64,000 bases of DNA from Corythucha ciliata (Eukaryota > Arthropoda > Insecta > Hemiptera > Tingidae). This document shows, piece by piece, positions 21,567-32,036 of this stretch; positions within the stretch are counted from its first letter, which is position 1, and the number at the start of each line of letters is the position of its first letter. The translations under genes and the position numbers were made by a program. Location of the stretch: positions 53,917,952-53,981,951 of the forward strand of contig CM075941.1 of the NCBI GenBank assembly GCA_038030265.1, in the 5' to 3' direction. The notes under the pieces were generated by a model. That model was given only the letters and a program-made list of their open reading frames with translations. It did no database searches and was not told the origin of the DNA.

Positions 21567-22938
21567 TTAAAAAAGAATATAAACTTTGACGCAAAAATGG
21601 GAGGGTTATAATTATTTACAATTATTATAACACGATTGATCGATGGAATGTCAGAGTATTTTTAGCTGTAAGCCCACCGAATTGTCACAAAAAACATAGT
21701 AACTGACGTTGAATGATTCATAAATAGGTCCATGGCATTTTTGTATTCTCTACAATGGAACTCAGGTGCTCCTAAATCCAATTTGTACGGTTGGCAAAGG
21801 ATAGCTGTGGGGAGGGGGTTATGTTCAGGGATTGGGCAGTGGGGACGGGGTTGATGAAACGAGGGTATAGAGCCTGTTGGGAATTTCAGTTAGCTCGTGC
21901 TTTGACTTAAATGGGGATCCGAGTCTTAATTTTTATCCCCATTTTCACCCCCCCCCCCACACACACCACCCTTTTTGTTGTTATTTCTCGCTTCTACGGC
22001 AATAGGGTGACCCAATGACTTCGCTTTGATAGCCGCGAAGGGTTCATCTTGCCAGTTTTCAGTAACGCCAGTTATTTAGTGGCGGGTATTTGACAATCTG
22101 AGTATTGTCACAATGTCCAGGACCATTCTCCGCCTTTACTCGAAGCAAAAAGCGTAAATTAGACTCTCTGAATCCGACTGTATATGTTTTAAGCTGGTCC
22201 CCCCCCCCCATAGATCCGCCACTGATGTATTATCCCACGTGAAAACAAAAATTGAACCGATCCTCTTCCTCCCAAGCTATGTCATTAATTAGATGAATCC
22301 CTATCGATTTACTGAGACTATAGTGGCCGACAGTGTCAGGAAACCGGTGGATGCGGAAGGGAGGGGTGGGGTGGGAAACTCACGTTAAACTATAAAATAA
22401 TTAATTACTAGACGGTTTCGCAGTAACCTTTTAATGGTTCTCTCCCTTTTCACTCACGGCAGGAAGGATAATGTTGTTGGAGTTATGAAATTGGGTAACA
22501 AAGGAAACCTGTGTCTAGTAGGGTTTTTGGAAAGGAAATATTAGTCTTAGCCGTCACACTGAGCCGGGTGAAATTCTGGAAACTGCTAGAGATCCCTTTA
22601 ACCATATTTCATCATGAGCCCCCCCCCCCCTAAAAAAAGATCGAAAAATGATGAAGTTTTCCCTTGGTGACTCCCTCGCCTTTAATTTGGTGACGATAGA
22701 AGTAGGGATGGTGCTAATATTTCTGAAAAGTTGTTCTTTTCGGATGAAGACAAGTTAAATAAAGTGTTTTCTCTCTTTATCACCAACTCCTGGCACAGAT
22801 CTTTCATTACAGTTTTAGTCAACGAGGGATTTCGCTATCTCTCCATTCTTTTCCTACTAGACGTGTGAAATTTAATAAACGTCTCCTCAGTTTTGGATGC
22901 CATTAATCACTATTTTTTTATTCTTTGTCCGATTTCAG
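21567..22938. other. Intergenic or intronic sequence upstream of the prohormone exons
   Basis: I looked for the signal peptide and IDLSRF exon and did not find it. At about 22,200-22,225 a C-run followed by ATAGATCCGCCACTG is the solitary end of another CAGTGGCGGAT-type hAT element. C12 runs occur at 21,948-21,959 and 22,619-22,630. Most of this is probably intron of the downstream gene. Confidence 0.5.
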
Positions 22939-23848
22939 GTGAAGCGTGCCACCCCTACGAACCTTTCAAGTGCCCCGGGGATGGCGCCTGTATTTCAATT
23001 CAATACCTGTGCGATGGAGCGCCCGACTGTCTGGACGGCTATGACGAAGACACCAGACTGTGCACGGCTGGTAACGAATTTTTGCCTTTTTTTTTTTTTA
23101 CTATTAGTTTTTAAGGTGACAAATTGGGCATGGATGCTGGAAAGGTTTTTAAAGGGTTTGTGTGGGTTTGTTTTTGTGCATTATTAACTAAAAAATTGTG
23201 AGAATTTGTGTTTTGAAAATATATAACAGCCAAAAGGCCGCCAGTCGAGGAAACGGCAAGTTTCCTTCAATCGTTATTGGCCAGCCATGGACCCAACTAC
23301 TTGGAAAAACTGTTTGGGAGTAAGGCACGCGACGCACTGGCACCGTTGGGAGGTGTAGACAAAGTGGCTATCACGCTCTCAGGTATTTACTTTATAAAAT
23401 GGGGGAAAATTTATACGAAAACATGACGAAGGGAAGAAGAGGGGGAGTGTAAACTTAATTACTAATCCTCTGCGTCAACACGAGTCATTACTCCTCCTTC
23501 TCTTTCCTTCTCGCCACTGTTAAAATAAACATCGACCTCTTCGAAAACCATGTTTATTCTACGACTTTTAGTATAAAAGCGACGTTTCGCCCAACTTATA
23601 ACTCCCTCCCCACCATCATCACACGTTCAACCCACTTCCAACATTTTTTTTCAGAATCGCAAACCATCGAAGACTTTGGCGCCGCTCTCCACCTGCTTCG
23701 AGCCGATCTCGAACACCTTCGCTCGGTGTTCATGGCCGTGGAGAACGGCGATTTGGGCATGTTGAAAAGTCTCGGAATCAAAGACTCGGAACTGGGTGAC
23801 GTCAAATTCTTCCTTGAAAAACTCGTCAACACAGGATTCCTCGACTAA
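22939..23848 (+). CDS. Prohormone-4 / IDLSRF-like peptide precursor, last three coding exons
   Basis: Neuropeptide precursor of arthropods, expected to be secreted. Exons: 22,939-23,070, 23,230-23,382 and 23,655-23,848 (TAA), all bounded by AG/GT; after the two carried-in bases they give 158 codons plus stop. Exon 1 encodes an LDL-receptor class A domain with six cysteines ([21 protein letters not shown]) and the calcium cage [14 protein letters not shown] dibasic KR follows (AAKRPPVEE), a probable convertase site. The remaining about 115 residues ([45 protein letters not shown]) match the strongly conserved C-terminal region of insect prohormone-4 as I know it. The N-terminal exon with signal peptide and the IDLSRF peptide must lie upstream and was not found in the window. 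Confidence 0.9.
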
Positions 23849-25937
23849 ATGCAACACTTTATTTTCTTTTTTGTTCAAAAAACTATATAATTGCAATTAT
23901 CGGGGGCTCTTTTTTTTATTTATCCGTTTGACTTTTATTTACCTCTTCCCCCACCCCTTAACGATCCCCCATCACCAATAGTTCGAAAATGTTTTAAAAA
24001 ACGATTAAATTTGAGACTGTCAAAACTATTTTTTTCGTTATGTGTCCTTAGGATAGTGAATTAAGTTCAGTTGATTAAAAGAAGCATAACTTTGTAAACT
24101 AACACATATCGGCAAAAAGTGATTAATCGAAATCAAAATTGGTGTTTTTTGAAACATATTTTCATATTTTAGCTGTACTTTTAAGCAAAGGAACCATCTG
24201 GGCTAATTTTTTGATTCCCTCCTTGTTAATTACCTGTAATCGATGTTGTAAGGGAACAAACTACTTTCCTTCTTAAAAATTTAAGCACTTTTATGGCTTT
24301 CAACCCCCCTCCCCTCCATCATTCCTTTCGGGTTCCCATCCGAAATTTATTTGAAATCTGGCTGTGGACATATTTAGACGATTTGTAGTTCGTGAAAGGT
24401 TAGTCCTCCCGTCCCACCCTCCCACCCACTGGGTCTATTTTTCGGAAAACAAAAATTATTAGCTCAGATGGAAAGGTTTGGGCGCATGACTACTCCAAAA
24501 AAAAAAAAGAAACATATCGAAATATACATATCAAAATAAATGAAAAGAGGAAATGTTTAGGGCAAAAAAATACTGGAACATCCTAGATAACGGCCTGACA
24601 CTTGACACCTTTCAAACTATTTTTTTTTACTCTAAAATTTCCCCTTTTTTCTGACACCAAATCAATTTAAAAGACGTCCTTAGCTGATTCCAGTAAGATA
24701 AAAAAAAAAACTTTAACTGTTTGTCATTGTAGTAGATATTTTAATAACTGCACTTTTTAAATATATTTTTCCTCGAAAAAAATTTCAGCTTTGTATCATC
24801 TCTCAAGTATCTGACGTTTCTCCGTCTCGTCGTTTAACTTTGTTATGATAACATGAAATACATAAATTAGTGATATAAATATATTTATATTTGTTTTACT
24901 CTGTTGAAATTTCTATAATAGTTTTAAGATGAAAAAAAAAAACAAGAAAATAAAAGTGTAGCAAAAATAAAGCGATAATTTTTTGAAATATGAAATTAAT
25001 GGCAACTTCGAGCATCGCTTTTTCAAAATGTTGGGCAGTATAAACATCAACCCCTCCCCCTACTCCATCATAAGGGACATTCATGGTTACCAGTATGAAT
25101 CACACTTGGTCGAATGAGCCCCTCAGACTAGGGTCAACCGAGAAATACAGACGCCGTGGCTCCAGCCCAGAACGCAACAGAGTGTGACAAGCGATTTTAA
25201 AGTGTCATTTTTTCAAAGAGTTGCGATGTGAGCCGGACACGGTTCATCAGCTCTTCGGACAATTCCGTTGGTTTCCACCAGAACGCCACTTAGAGGCCCC
25301 GCTCGTGCCCCTTAAATTGATTCTTTATGCTCTCAGGGAAAACCCAATACTTTCACATTTTCCTTTAAGTTTTGCCCCAGCATCTCCTTCTTCCACGAAA
25401 AATTGACGGAGATTAGCCCTACAAATTGACTATATTCGGCCACCACATTGAAAAATTAGTCCCTGATTATTATTTTTCTGCAGAAGAATGTCCGTCGGCT
25501 GATTCGACGAGAGGCAAATGACAATAAAACATAGGTATCTCAAATATAGGAATGACGCAAAAATGTGGAACGCAGGAGTCAAACCACTACCTGGGAACAA
25601 GTACAAATTAAAAATAATATAATTCAAGAGAAATTAATGTCGAAATGACGTCCGCTACCCTATTAAAATAACCGAAAATCGTTGGATCGAAATGCGAGAA
25701 AACAAAAACACGGAAATAACACCATCTCTTTGTCCATGATGCTTCACGCCTCATGATGTTACTAAATAGTCCATTCAGTGACCATGCTCGATCTCGACCA
25801 AATTGAAAATCAACTTACATCCTAGGTATGTCAAACTCATTACTAACGCGTAAAATAAATAAATAAACTAGGGAAACAAAGTCACTCCAAAAACCGATTA
25901 TTTTACTGAAAAAACTTGACATAATATTTATGTCAAT
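23849..25937. other. 3' UTR and intergenic, AT-rich
   Basis: No gene recognised. A possible poly(A) signal ATTAAA lies near 24,005, about 155 bp after the prohormone stop, with AATAAA at about 24,535 and 24,966. The rest shows only short ORFs. Confidence 0.5.
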
Positions 25938-26586
25938 GTAACAAATATTTTCGAAAAAACGTCATAGTCTCATGGTACTTTAATTGTTATTCATTGTTAC
26001 GCTGTAATTACACTTTGGAACGCATCACTAACATATTTTTATAAAAAAATAAGTGCGCAGTACAAGTTAATGGTAAATTTCGAAAAGTCTTATGGCCGAT
26101 TTCACCAAGTTGGAGTTAAAGTGTGGACTACTTAACTCTCGGAGTTAAGGGTGCCTCGAGGTTAAGAGCTTTTACTAACCTTCAGGTTAACACTAACTCT
26201 AAGAAGGGAAACAATTTTTTGTCACTAACTCCAAGTTACCCGTAACTCGAACCTGAAATATCAGGGTTAAAAAAAAAAATCGTCAAATCCTCAGGGTAGA
26301 TTTCAATCAGTCCGGTGTTGGAGTGTGGGTTAGTTAACTCTTGGAGTTTGGAGTGCCTTCGAGTTAAGAGAGCTTCCGTTTCACCACTAATTTAAAGTGA
26401 GAGTTACCAAACCCTCGGGTTTTCCTCCATACACTTTACTACGTCTAAATTTTTCATATGCGAAGAGCCTCCTCACTCAGAACTCAAATGAAGACATTTT
26501 GTCGACATTATTTCAACTTTTCCAGGAGATAATTCGAACTTGGGGGGGGGGGGCATGCTCAGGAGTAAAGACTTCAATCTGGTCGA

Positions 26587-26721
26587 TGTACTAGGTTGTC
26601 TATGTCATCAAGGAGACACATGTTTGTGATTGATTGTAAAAAAAAAGATAATTATAATTATTCGATTATTGTCGCTATTATTAAAAAGTGCTGGTGTTTT
26701 TAAGTAGCTCTAAATACTACA
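26587..26721 (+). repeat. 5' LTR of the gypsy element
   Basis: 135 bp, starts TGTACTAGG and ends AATACTACA. Its only difference from the 3' LTR that I see is A versus G in CGCT(A/G)TTATT. Confidence 0.95.
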
Positions 26722-26725
26722 TTTT

Positions 26726-26737
26726 TGGCGCAGTCGG
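26726..26737 (+). promoter_or_regulatory. tRNA-Ser primer-binding site
   Basis: TGGCGCAGTCGG lies 4 bp after the 5' LTR and is complementary to the 3' end of arthropod serine tRNA (ending CCGACTGCGCCA). It primes minus-strand DNA synthesis. Confidence 0.8.
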
Positions 26738-26878
26738 AAATAAATACGCTATTCAACATCACCGGAGGCCGGTGGTCGAACTGGCTGGGTCGTGTTGCAT
26801 AGATATGGTTCTTCAACGCGTGAGTACGTAGTCAATGTCGTTTTTTTTTATTTGAGCTCTTGTTTGGGAACTTCGAAA

Positions 26879-27877
26879 ATGGAAATTGCGTCGAGGCCGT
26901 TAGCATTCGATCCGATAGCGGATGGTAATGTCGCTAAGCGGTGGAAAATGTGGTTGGATGATTTTGAAATATTTTTGGTTGCGGCCGACGTAACTGTTGA
27001 TGTTCGAAAGAAGGCACTTTTGTTGAATTGTGCAGGTAGAGAAGTTGTCGATATATTTCGTTCCTTACCGGGTCCAAGTTCTACGTATGATGAAGCAAAG
27101 GTGTTATTGTCTAGTTATTTTATTCCAAAGACTAATGTTTTATATGAAATTTTTAAATTTCGAAGTACAAAGCAAGAGTCCGGGGAAACTATAAAACAAT
27201 ATTATGTTCGGTTGAGGCAATTGGGCACATCTTGTGATTTCAAGGATCCAGATTTTGAGATAAAAGTACAGATTTTGCTGGGTACTCATTCGGATCGTCT
27301 TCGTAAGGAAATATTGCAAAAAGATATGTCGTTGGAAGAAATTTTGACCTTGGGCCAAACTCATGAGATAGTGAACAATCAAATGAACGCATTCAATTTG
27401 TCTGAAAATTCTGAACAGTTTGTTAATAATTTGGACAAACCTCATTCTACGATTTCAGCACGTAAATGCTTTGCTTGTAATGGGGAGTGGCCGCACAAGC
27501 AGTTATGTCCGGCCAAGGGCAAGGTTTGTCAGAAGTGTGGAGAGAAAAATCATTTCGCTCGTTCAAAATTTTGTTCAAGTAGAGAAAATGGTCGGTCAAG
27601 TTCTCGTAAAAAGGATTTTAAAGGTCAAAAACTCAATACAGTTGTGCGGGACCATGATTCGGATTCGGAGTCGAGTGGTTCGTTTTCAAATTCTGAAAAA
27701 TCTTTAAATGTCGCCGTCGGAAAACGAGGTGAAGAGTTGCCGCACGTGAATATCGAGGTTTTAGGACAACGCGTTCTATTTATAGTAGACACGGGGTGTT
27801 CAGCAAATTTGATTAGTAAGGATGTTTATAACAAACTATATAATGCCCCTTTATTGAGAAAACTTCGTGTGTTTTGA
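26879..27877 (+). CDS. Gypsy gag and start of protease
   Basis: The start was taken at the ATG at 26,879 (MEIASRPLAFDPIADG), the first in-frame ATG. The capsid-like region contains MWLDDFEIFLVAADV and FKFRSTKQESGETIKQYYVR. Two zinc-knuckle-like motifs follow (CFACNGEWPHKQLC and CQKCGEKNHFARSKFC, about 27,465-27,575). The protease active-site motif IVDTGCSANLI is at about 27,780-27,812. The ORF stops at 27,877 (TGA) a few codons after the protease active site, so the rest of the protease is only reachable through the overlapping -1 frame. Confidence 0.88.
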   Translation: MEIASRPLAFDPIADGNVAKRWKMWLDDFEIFLVAADVTVDVRKKALLLNCAGREVVDIFRSLPGPSSTYDEAKVLLSSYFIPKTNVLYEIFKFRSTKQESGETIKQYYVRLRQLGTSCDFKDPDFEIKVQILLGTHSDRLRKEILQKDMSLEEILTLGQTHEIVNNQMNAFNLSENSEQFVNNLDKPHSTISARKCFACNGEWPHKQLCPAKGKVCQKCGEKNHFARSKFCSSRENGRSSSRKKDFKGQKLNTVVRDHDSDSESSGSFSNSEKSLNVAVGKRGEELPHVNIEVLGQRVLFIVDTGCSANLISKDVYNKLYNAPLLRKLRVF

Positions 27878-30828
27878 ATGCTTACCAAAGTAAACCGATT
27901 GCCGTTTTAGGGAAGTTTAAAACGGAAATGACTTTTAAAAATCGTAGAACATCGGCAAAAGTTCTTGTTGTAGAGGCAGGTGAATCGCTTTTGAGCTATA
28001 AGACAGCCCAGGCATTGGGGATTGTTTCTTTAGTTCTGAATGTAAAGTCTCAAGAAATAGAAGTTGTGAATCGTTATCCAACAGTGTTTAATGGAATAGG
28101 CAAAATGAAGAATTTTGAGCTCAAGCTACACATTGATAGGACAATCAAGCCAGTGGTCGCCCCTTTTCGAAGGACACCTCATCACCTCAGGAAACAAGTA
28201 GAGGAAGAAATTCACAGATTGTTACAGGATGATATAGTTGAGAAGGTGGTAGGTCCGACGTCGTGGGCATCTCCCATTGTTGTTGTTCCGAAGAGAGATG
28301 GTACAATAAGGCTATGTGTTGATATGAGGGTTCCTAATAAGGCTATTTTAAGAGAACGTTTCCCAATGCCTACTATCGAGGAAATAATTTCGTTGGTTGA
28401 AGGATCTCAAGTATTTTCCAAACTGGATTTGAATAAGGGATTCCATCAGATCGTTTTAGATGAGTCGTCTCGGGAAATCACTACGTTCACTACCCATATT
28501 GGTTTATTTCGCTACAAACGCTTAAGCATGGGAATTACTTCAGCTCCTGAAAATTTTCATAAAATTATTCGTAATAGTTTGGCTGGTATTAATGGTTGCA
28601 TTAATGTCAGTGACGACATTTTAGTTTTTGGCAAAACAAAGGAAGAGCATGATATTATGTTGCACAGAGTTCTTCGGCGGTTGGAGGAGATAGGCTTGAC
28701 TGTAAATCCAAAGAAATGTCTTTTTTCCAAAGAATCTGTTCCTTATCTTGGATATGTGGTGTCAAAAAATGGATTAGAAGCAGATCCGGCTAAAGTCAAG
28801 GTTATTAAAGAATTAGACCACCCTAAGGATGTTCATGAAACTAGGAGTTTTTTGGGGATGGTTGGTTTCTTGTTGCGTTTTATACCTTGTTTAGCCGATA
28901 AAACAAAACCTTTACGCAAGCTCATAGAAAAACAAAGTGATTGGCGCTGGACTTCAATTGAACAAAATTGTTTTGAAGAAGTAAAAACAACAGTTGAGAA
29001 TGCAGTCACAAACAATTTTTTTGACCTGTCCAAAACATCTCACTTGTACACGGATGCTGGTCCAGAAGGGTTAGCAGCAATTTTGGCGCAACCAGGTAAA
29101 AAACGGGCAAAAATAATAGCTTGTGCTAGTGTCAGTTTGAACGACATTCAAAAGAGATATTCTCAGATCGAGCGAGAAATGCTTGCCGTCGCGTGGGGTG
29201 TTGAACACTTTCAGGATTATTTGATCGGTTCAAAATTTGTTATTCACACTGATCATAAACCACTTGTGTCTCTGCTGACCAATGTTAATGCCCCAGCTTC
29301 GCCTAGATTGGAGCGTTTGCGTTTTAAGTTAATGGGTTTCGATTACTCAATTCAGCACATTTCAGGGAAAGACAATCCATCTGATTACATGTCCCGTCAC
29401 CCATTGAAGGTGCAAGCCCCAGTTAGTGCGGAAAATTTCATTAATTTGGTAACTAAAAGTTCATTGCCTTCGACTTTGTCAAGATCGAAAATTGCCGAGG
29501 AAACAATGAAGGACGAGTCTTTAATGAAGGTTGTTTCTGCCATTTTCTCAGGAGATTGGTTACAACAAGACGTTTCACAGTTCAAAAACCTAAAGAATGA
29601 GTTGGCTGTAACTTCAGATGGAATTTTACTGAGAGGGCCTCGGATCGTGATGCCATGTTCTTTACAGCAATCAGTCGTCGATTTGGCTCATCGGGGTCAT
29701 CAGGGCATTACAAAGTCGAAACAACTACTTCGTAGTAAAGTTTGGTTCCCTAGAATGGATTCTATGGTTGAAGCTACTGTGCGGCGTTGCGTTCCATGCC
29801 AAGCCAATTCGTCTCAAGTCAGACGCGATCCCATTAAACCCACTCCTATTCCTTCGGGGGCGTGGCAGAATTTATCGATGGATTTTTCAGGACCTTATCC
29901 AAACAACAAATACGTCATGGTACTCATTGACGATTTCAGCAAATACCCTTTTGCTGAACCAATTTCATCATTGTGTTCGAGTGTAGTTATTCGGAAATTG
30001 TTCGAAATTTTTTCCATCTTTGGTATTCCGTTATCGATTAGGACAGATAATGGTCCACCTTTTAATGGCCATGAATTTTCTCGATTTTGTGATGACTTTG
30101 GAATTAAACATCATAGGGTCACAAGTTTGTGGCCTGAAGCAAATGGAAGGGTCGAGCATTTCATGCAAAATTTGAATAAAACAATCAGAACAGCTGTTAT
30201 TGAGAAGAAAAATTGGGAAAACATTTTACCAGAATACCTGTTGCAATATAGAGACACACCTCATTGTTCGACTCATATAGCACCTGCTAGAGTTATCTTC
30301 AGGGGAGATTTCAGAGGACTTGTTCCTTTCTTTTCAAATAATTTAGATGATGAAATTGAAATAATGTTGAGGAAAAACGAAGAGGATAGTCAAAAGAAGA
30401 TGAAGGAATATGCAGATAACAAACGTCATGTGAGGGATCATGAACTTGAGAAAGGTGATATGGTTTTACTGAAACAAAAGAAAATAAACAAGTATACGTC
30501 TCCTTGGAATCCGATTCCTTTTGAAATTGTTGATGTAAAGGGGACGCAAGTGACTGCAGCTAACAAAGACTGCACGATCACCCGGAACTCGTCATTTTTC
30601 AAGCAAATACCACCACCTGTTGCGTCAACTTCGTCTACAGCATCTGACAAGGAAGATGAAGGTTTGACAGAAAATTTGATGACTGAATCATCATCGTTTT
30701 TAGAAGATCCGTCCATTCAATGTAAGAGTGAATCAACCGTCGAAGAAAGAATGCCGATGGTATTCACAAGAAGTGGTCGTCAAGTAAAAATACCGGAAAG
30801 ATTGAAGGACTTCCATATGTTTAAATGA
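27844..30828 (+). CDS. Gypsy pol: end of protease, reverse transcriptase, RNase H, integrase
   Basis: Open for about 990 codons with no stop. The reverse transcriptase carries KLDLNKGFHQIVLDE, GLFRYKRLSMGITSAPENFH and an active-site VSDDILVFG in place of the more usual YxDD; the SDD variant is known from Mag relatives. RNase H has LYTDAGPEGLAAILAQ, REMLAVAWGVEHFQDYL and TDHKPL. Integrase has the zinc-binding HRGHQG and CVPCQ (about 29,690-29,805) and a catalytic triad in MDFSGPYP, RTDNGPPFNG and EANGRVEHF. The C-terminus ends a few bases before the polypurine tract. Translation is expected by -1 frameshifting from gag. All key catalytic residues are visible, so the copy may be functional. Confidence 0.92.
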   Translation, partial: CPFIEKTSCVLNAYQSKPIAVLGKFKTEMTFKNRRTSAKVLVVEAGESLLSYKTAQALGIVSLVLNVKSQEIEVVNRYPTVFNGIGKMKNFELKLHIDRTIKPVVAPFRRTPHHLRKQVEEEIHRLLQDDIVEKVVGPTSWASPIVVVPKRDGTIRLCVDMRVPNKAILRERFPMPTIEEIISLVEGSQVFSKLDLNKGFHQIVLDESSREITTFTTHIGLFRYKRLSMGITSAPENFHKIIRNSLAGINGCINVSDDILVFGKTKEEHDIMLHRVLRRLEEIGLTVNPKKCLFSKESVPYLGYVVSKNGLEADPAKVKVIKELDHPKDVHETRSFLGMVGFLLRFIPCLADKTKPLRKLIEKQSDWRWTSIEQNCFEEVKTTVENAVTNNFFDLSKTSHLYTDAGPEGLAAILAQPGKKRAKIIACASVSLNDIQKRYSQIEREMLAVAWGVEHFQDYLIGSKFVIHTDHKPLVSLLTNVNAPASPRLERLRFKLMGFDYSIQHISGKDNPSDYMSRHPLKVQAPVSAENFINLVTKSSLPSTLSRSKIAEETMKDESLMKVVSAIFSGDWLQQDVSQFKNLKNELAVTSDGILLRGPRIVMPCSLQQSVVDLAHRGHQGITKSKQLLRSKVWFPRMDSMVEATVRRCVPCQANSSQVRRDPIKPTPIPSGAWQNLSMDFSGPYPNNKYVMVLIDDFSKYPFAEPISSLCSSVVIRKLFEIFSIFGIPLSIRTDNGPPFNGHEFSRFCDDFGIKHHRVTSLWPEANGRVEHFMQNLNKTIRTAVIEKKNWENILPEYLLQYRDTPHCSTHIAPARVIFRGDFRGLVPFFSNNLDDEIEIMLRKNEEDSQKKMKEYADNKRHVRDHELEKGDMVLLKQKKINKYTSPWNPIPFEIVDVKGTQVTAANKDCTITRNSSFFKQIPPPVASTSSTASDKEDEGLTENLMTESSSFLEDPSIQCKSESTVEERMPMVFTRSGRQVKIPERLKDFHMFK
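27847..27853 (+). promoter_or_regulatory. Candidate -1 ribosomal frameshift site CCCTTTA
   Basis: The heptamer fits X XXY YYZ (C CCT TTA) and is in the correct phase relative to the gag frame. The -1 frame is open from 27,844 and carries the rest of the protease and pol. The overlap of the two open frames is only 27,844-27,877, and the heptamer falls inside it. Confidence 0.75.
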
Positions 30829-30832
30829 AGTT

Positions 30833-30841
30833 GAGGAGGAA
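30833..30841 (+). promoter_or_regulatory. Polypurine tract
   Basis: GAGGAGGAA lies directly before the 3' LTR, as expected for plus-strand priming. Confidence 0.75.
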
Positions 30842-30976
30842 TGTACTAGGTTGTCTATGTCATCAAGGAGACACATGTTTGTGATTGATTGTAAAAAAAA
30901 AGATAATTATAATTATTCGATTATTGTCGCTGTTATTAAAAAGTGCTGGTGTTTTTAAGTAGCTCTAAATACTACA
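30842..30976 (+). repeat. 3' LTR of the gypsy element
   Basis: 135 bp, nearly identical to the 5' LTR, followed directly by the GTCGA target duplication. Confidence 0.95.
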
Positions 30977-31075
30977 GTCGACTTTTCATAACAAAGCTTT
31001 ATACAGTTATAATTTTCGGGTGAGGGACCGTATGATCACTGAAATTTATTTCTGTTCATTTCAAACCGTATTTCT

Positions 31076-31268
31076 TCACCAGTCCTGGATTTAAAGGTCT
31101 CATAATAAATCTCTAGGAAATTCCGCACGTGTGTACGATCTTCCTTTCCTACATAAGTCAACGATAGAAAGTGCATTTTCAAGGTGAAATTCTACGTGGA
31201 TTTTACAGTTGCAGGATTGGTACAGAAATGAGGCGATAATTTACGTAACGCGGAGTACTACCCCTTAA
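31076..31268. repeat. Degraded copy of the AGGGGGAGTTG inverted-repeat MITE
   Basis: Segments CCTGGATTTAAAGGTCTCAT, GGAAATTCCGCAC and AATTTACGTAACGCGGAGTA match the arms of the intact MITE at 49,924-50,319. The outer ends are lost or degraded. It lies inside the Harbinger element. Confidence 0.6.
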
Positions 31269-31326
31269 ACGAAAGCTTAATAATGTTCGAAAATAATGTG
31301 GCTGGAATATGAAAATATATGCCTTA

Positions 31327-31557
31327 CCTTTCTGAAGGTGGAGTGATTTCACCTTCAATCATTTCCAAGACTGACCTGAAGGTTGCTTTTGACACACGAA
31401 AACGGGTTTTGAAATCAATCTCGTCATAGTAATTTAGGTAGCTGATTCTCTTCTTGAATACCCTTGGTCGTCTTTGCAGCTGAATTATCATTTGTATGTC
31501 ATCGTCGTCATCATCGTTTAATAATTCGAACGCAAATGAACGATGTTCCATTCTCAC
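31327..31557 (-). pseudogene. HARBI1-like transposase, N-terminal exon only
   Basis: A 77-codon minus-strand ORF starts MRMEHRSFAFELLN, has an Asp run, and ends with a block typical of the Harbinger transposase/HARBI1 N-terminus (YYDEIDFKTRFRVSKATFRS). A good splice donor (AG/GTAAGG) follows at about 31,326. The catalytic DDE exons are absent downstream on this strand within the element, so this is a fragment of the transposase that once mobilised it. Its position inside TTA-flanked Harbinger ends supports the family call. Confidence 0.7.
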
Positions 31558-32036
31558 TCTTTTTACACGGGTTTTTTAAACAGTTATTTTCAAGGAAGAA
31601 CTAAAAATATGCTTCACCGAAAAAGTATGCTTTTGGTCAGAAACAAGGTTATGTCCGAGTCAACGAGTTATTCCCTAGAAAAAGTAGAGAATAAGATCTG
31701 GGAGTTAACCACCCTGGTAACCCGAAGGTTAAGCCAAATTCCGAGTGGTGAAACACATTTTTTCAAAAAACTCGGAGTTACCCGTAACTCAAACTCTAAC
31801 TTTCGATGATGAAACTCACCAACAGGGTTAAGCAGGGGTTAAGAGACGAAGTTCCTATTATTAACCCTAAGATTAATGCTAACTCGAAGTGGTGAAACGG
31901 TTTTTTTTCACTAACTCTGAGATAACCCTAACTCGAACCTTAACTCTCAGTGGTGAAATCGGCCATTAAAATTTCAATTTCAACAGTTATTTGTCACCTC
32001 AGCAGATTGTTATTTAATGTTACGCGAAAAGAATCG

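Larger units (their letters stand above)
26587..30976 (+). mobile_element. Complete Ty3/gypsy retrotransposon, Mag-type
   Basis: Two 135-bp LTRs (26,587-26,721 and 30,842-30,976, TG...CA) differ at one base by my reading. The 5-bp target duplication GTCGA lies at 26,582-26,586 and 30,977-30,981. A primer-binding site complementary to tRNA-Ser, a gag-protease ORF, a pol ORF in the -1 frame and a polypurine tract are all present, with no env-like ORF. Short LTRs, the tRNA-Ser primer and the reverse-transcriptase SDD variant fit the Mag lineage. The near-identical LTRs and open ORFs indicate a recent insertion. Confidence 0.95.
26093..31965. mobile_element. PIF/Harbinger element, containing a gypsy insertion
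   Basis: The terminal repeats are TGGCCGATTTCACCA at both ends (inverted). The 3-bp target duplication TTA lies at 26,090-26,092 and 31,966-31,968. The intact foldback arm at about 34,300-34,316 shows the empty site with a single TTA, proving the boundaries. Without the gypsy element and one copy of its target duplication the native length is about 1.48 kb. It keeps a HARBI1-like exon fragment, so it is an internally deleted derivative. Subterminal regions are rich in GTTAACTC/GAGTTA motifs in both orientations. Confidence 0.9.
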
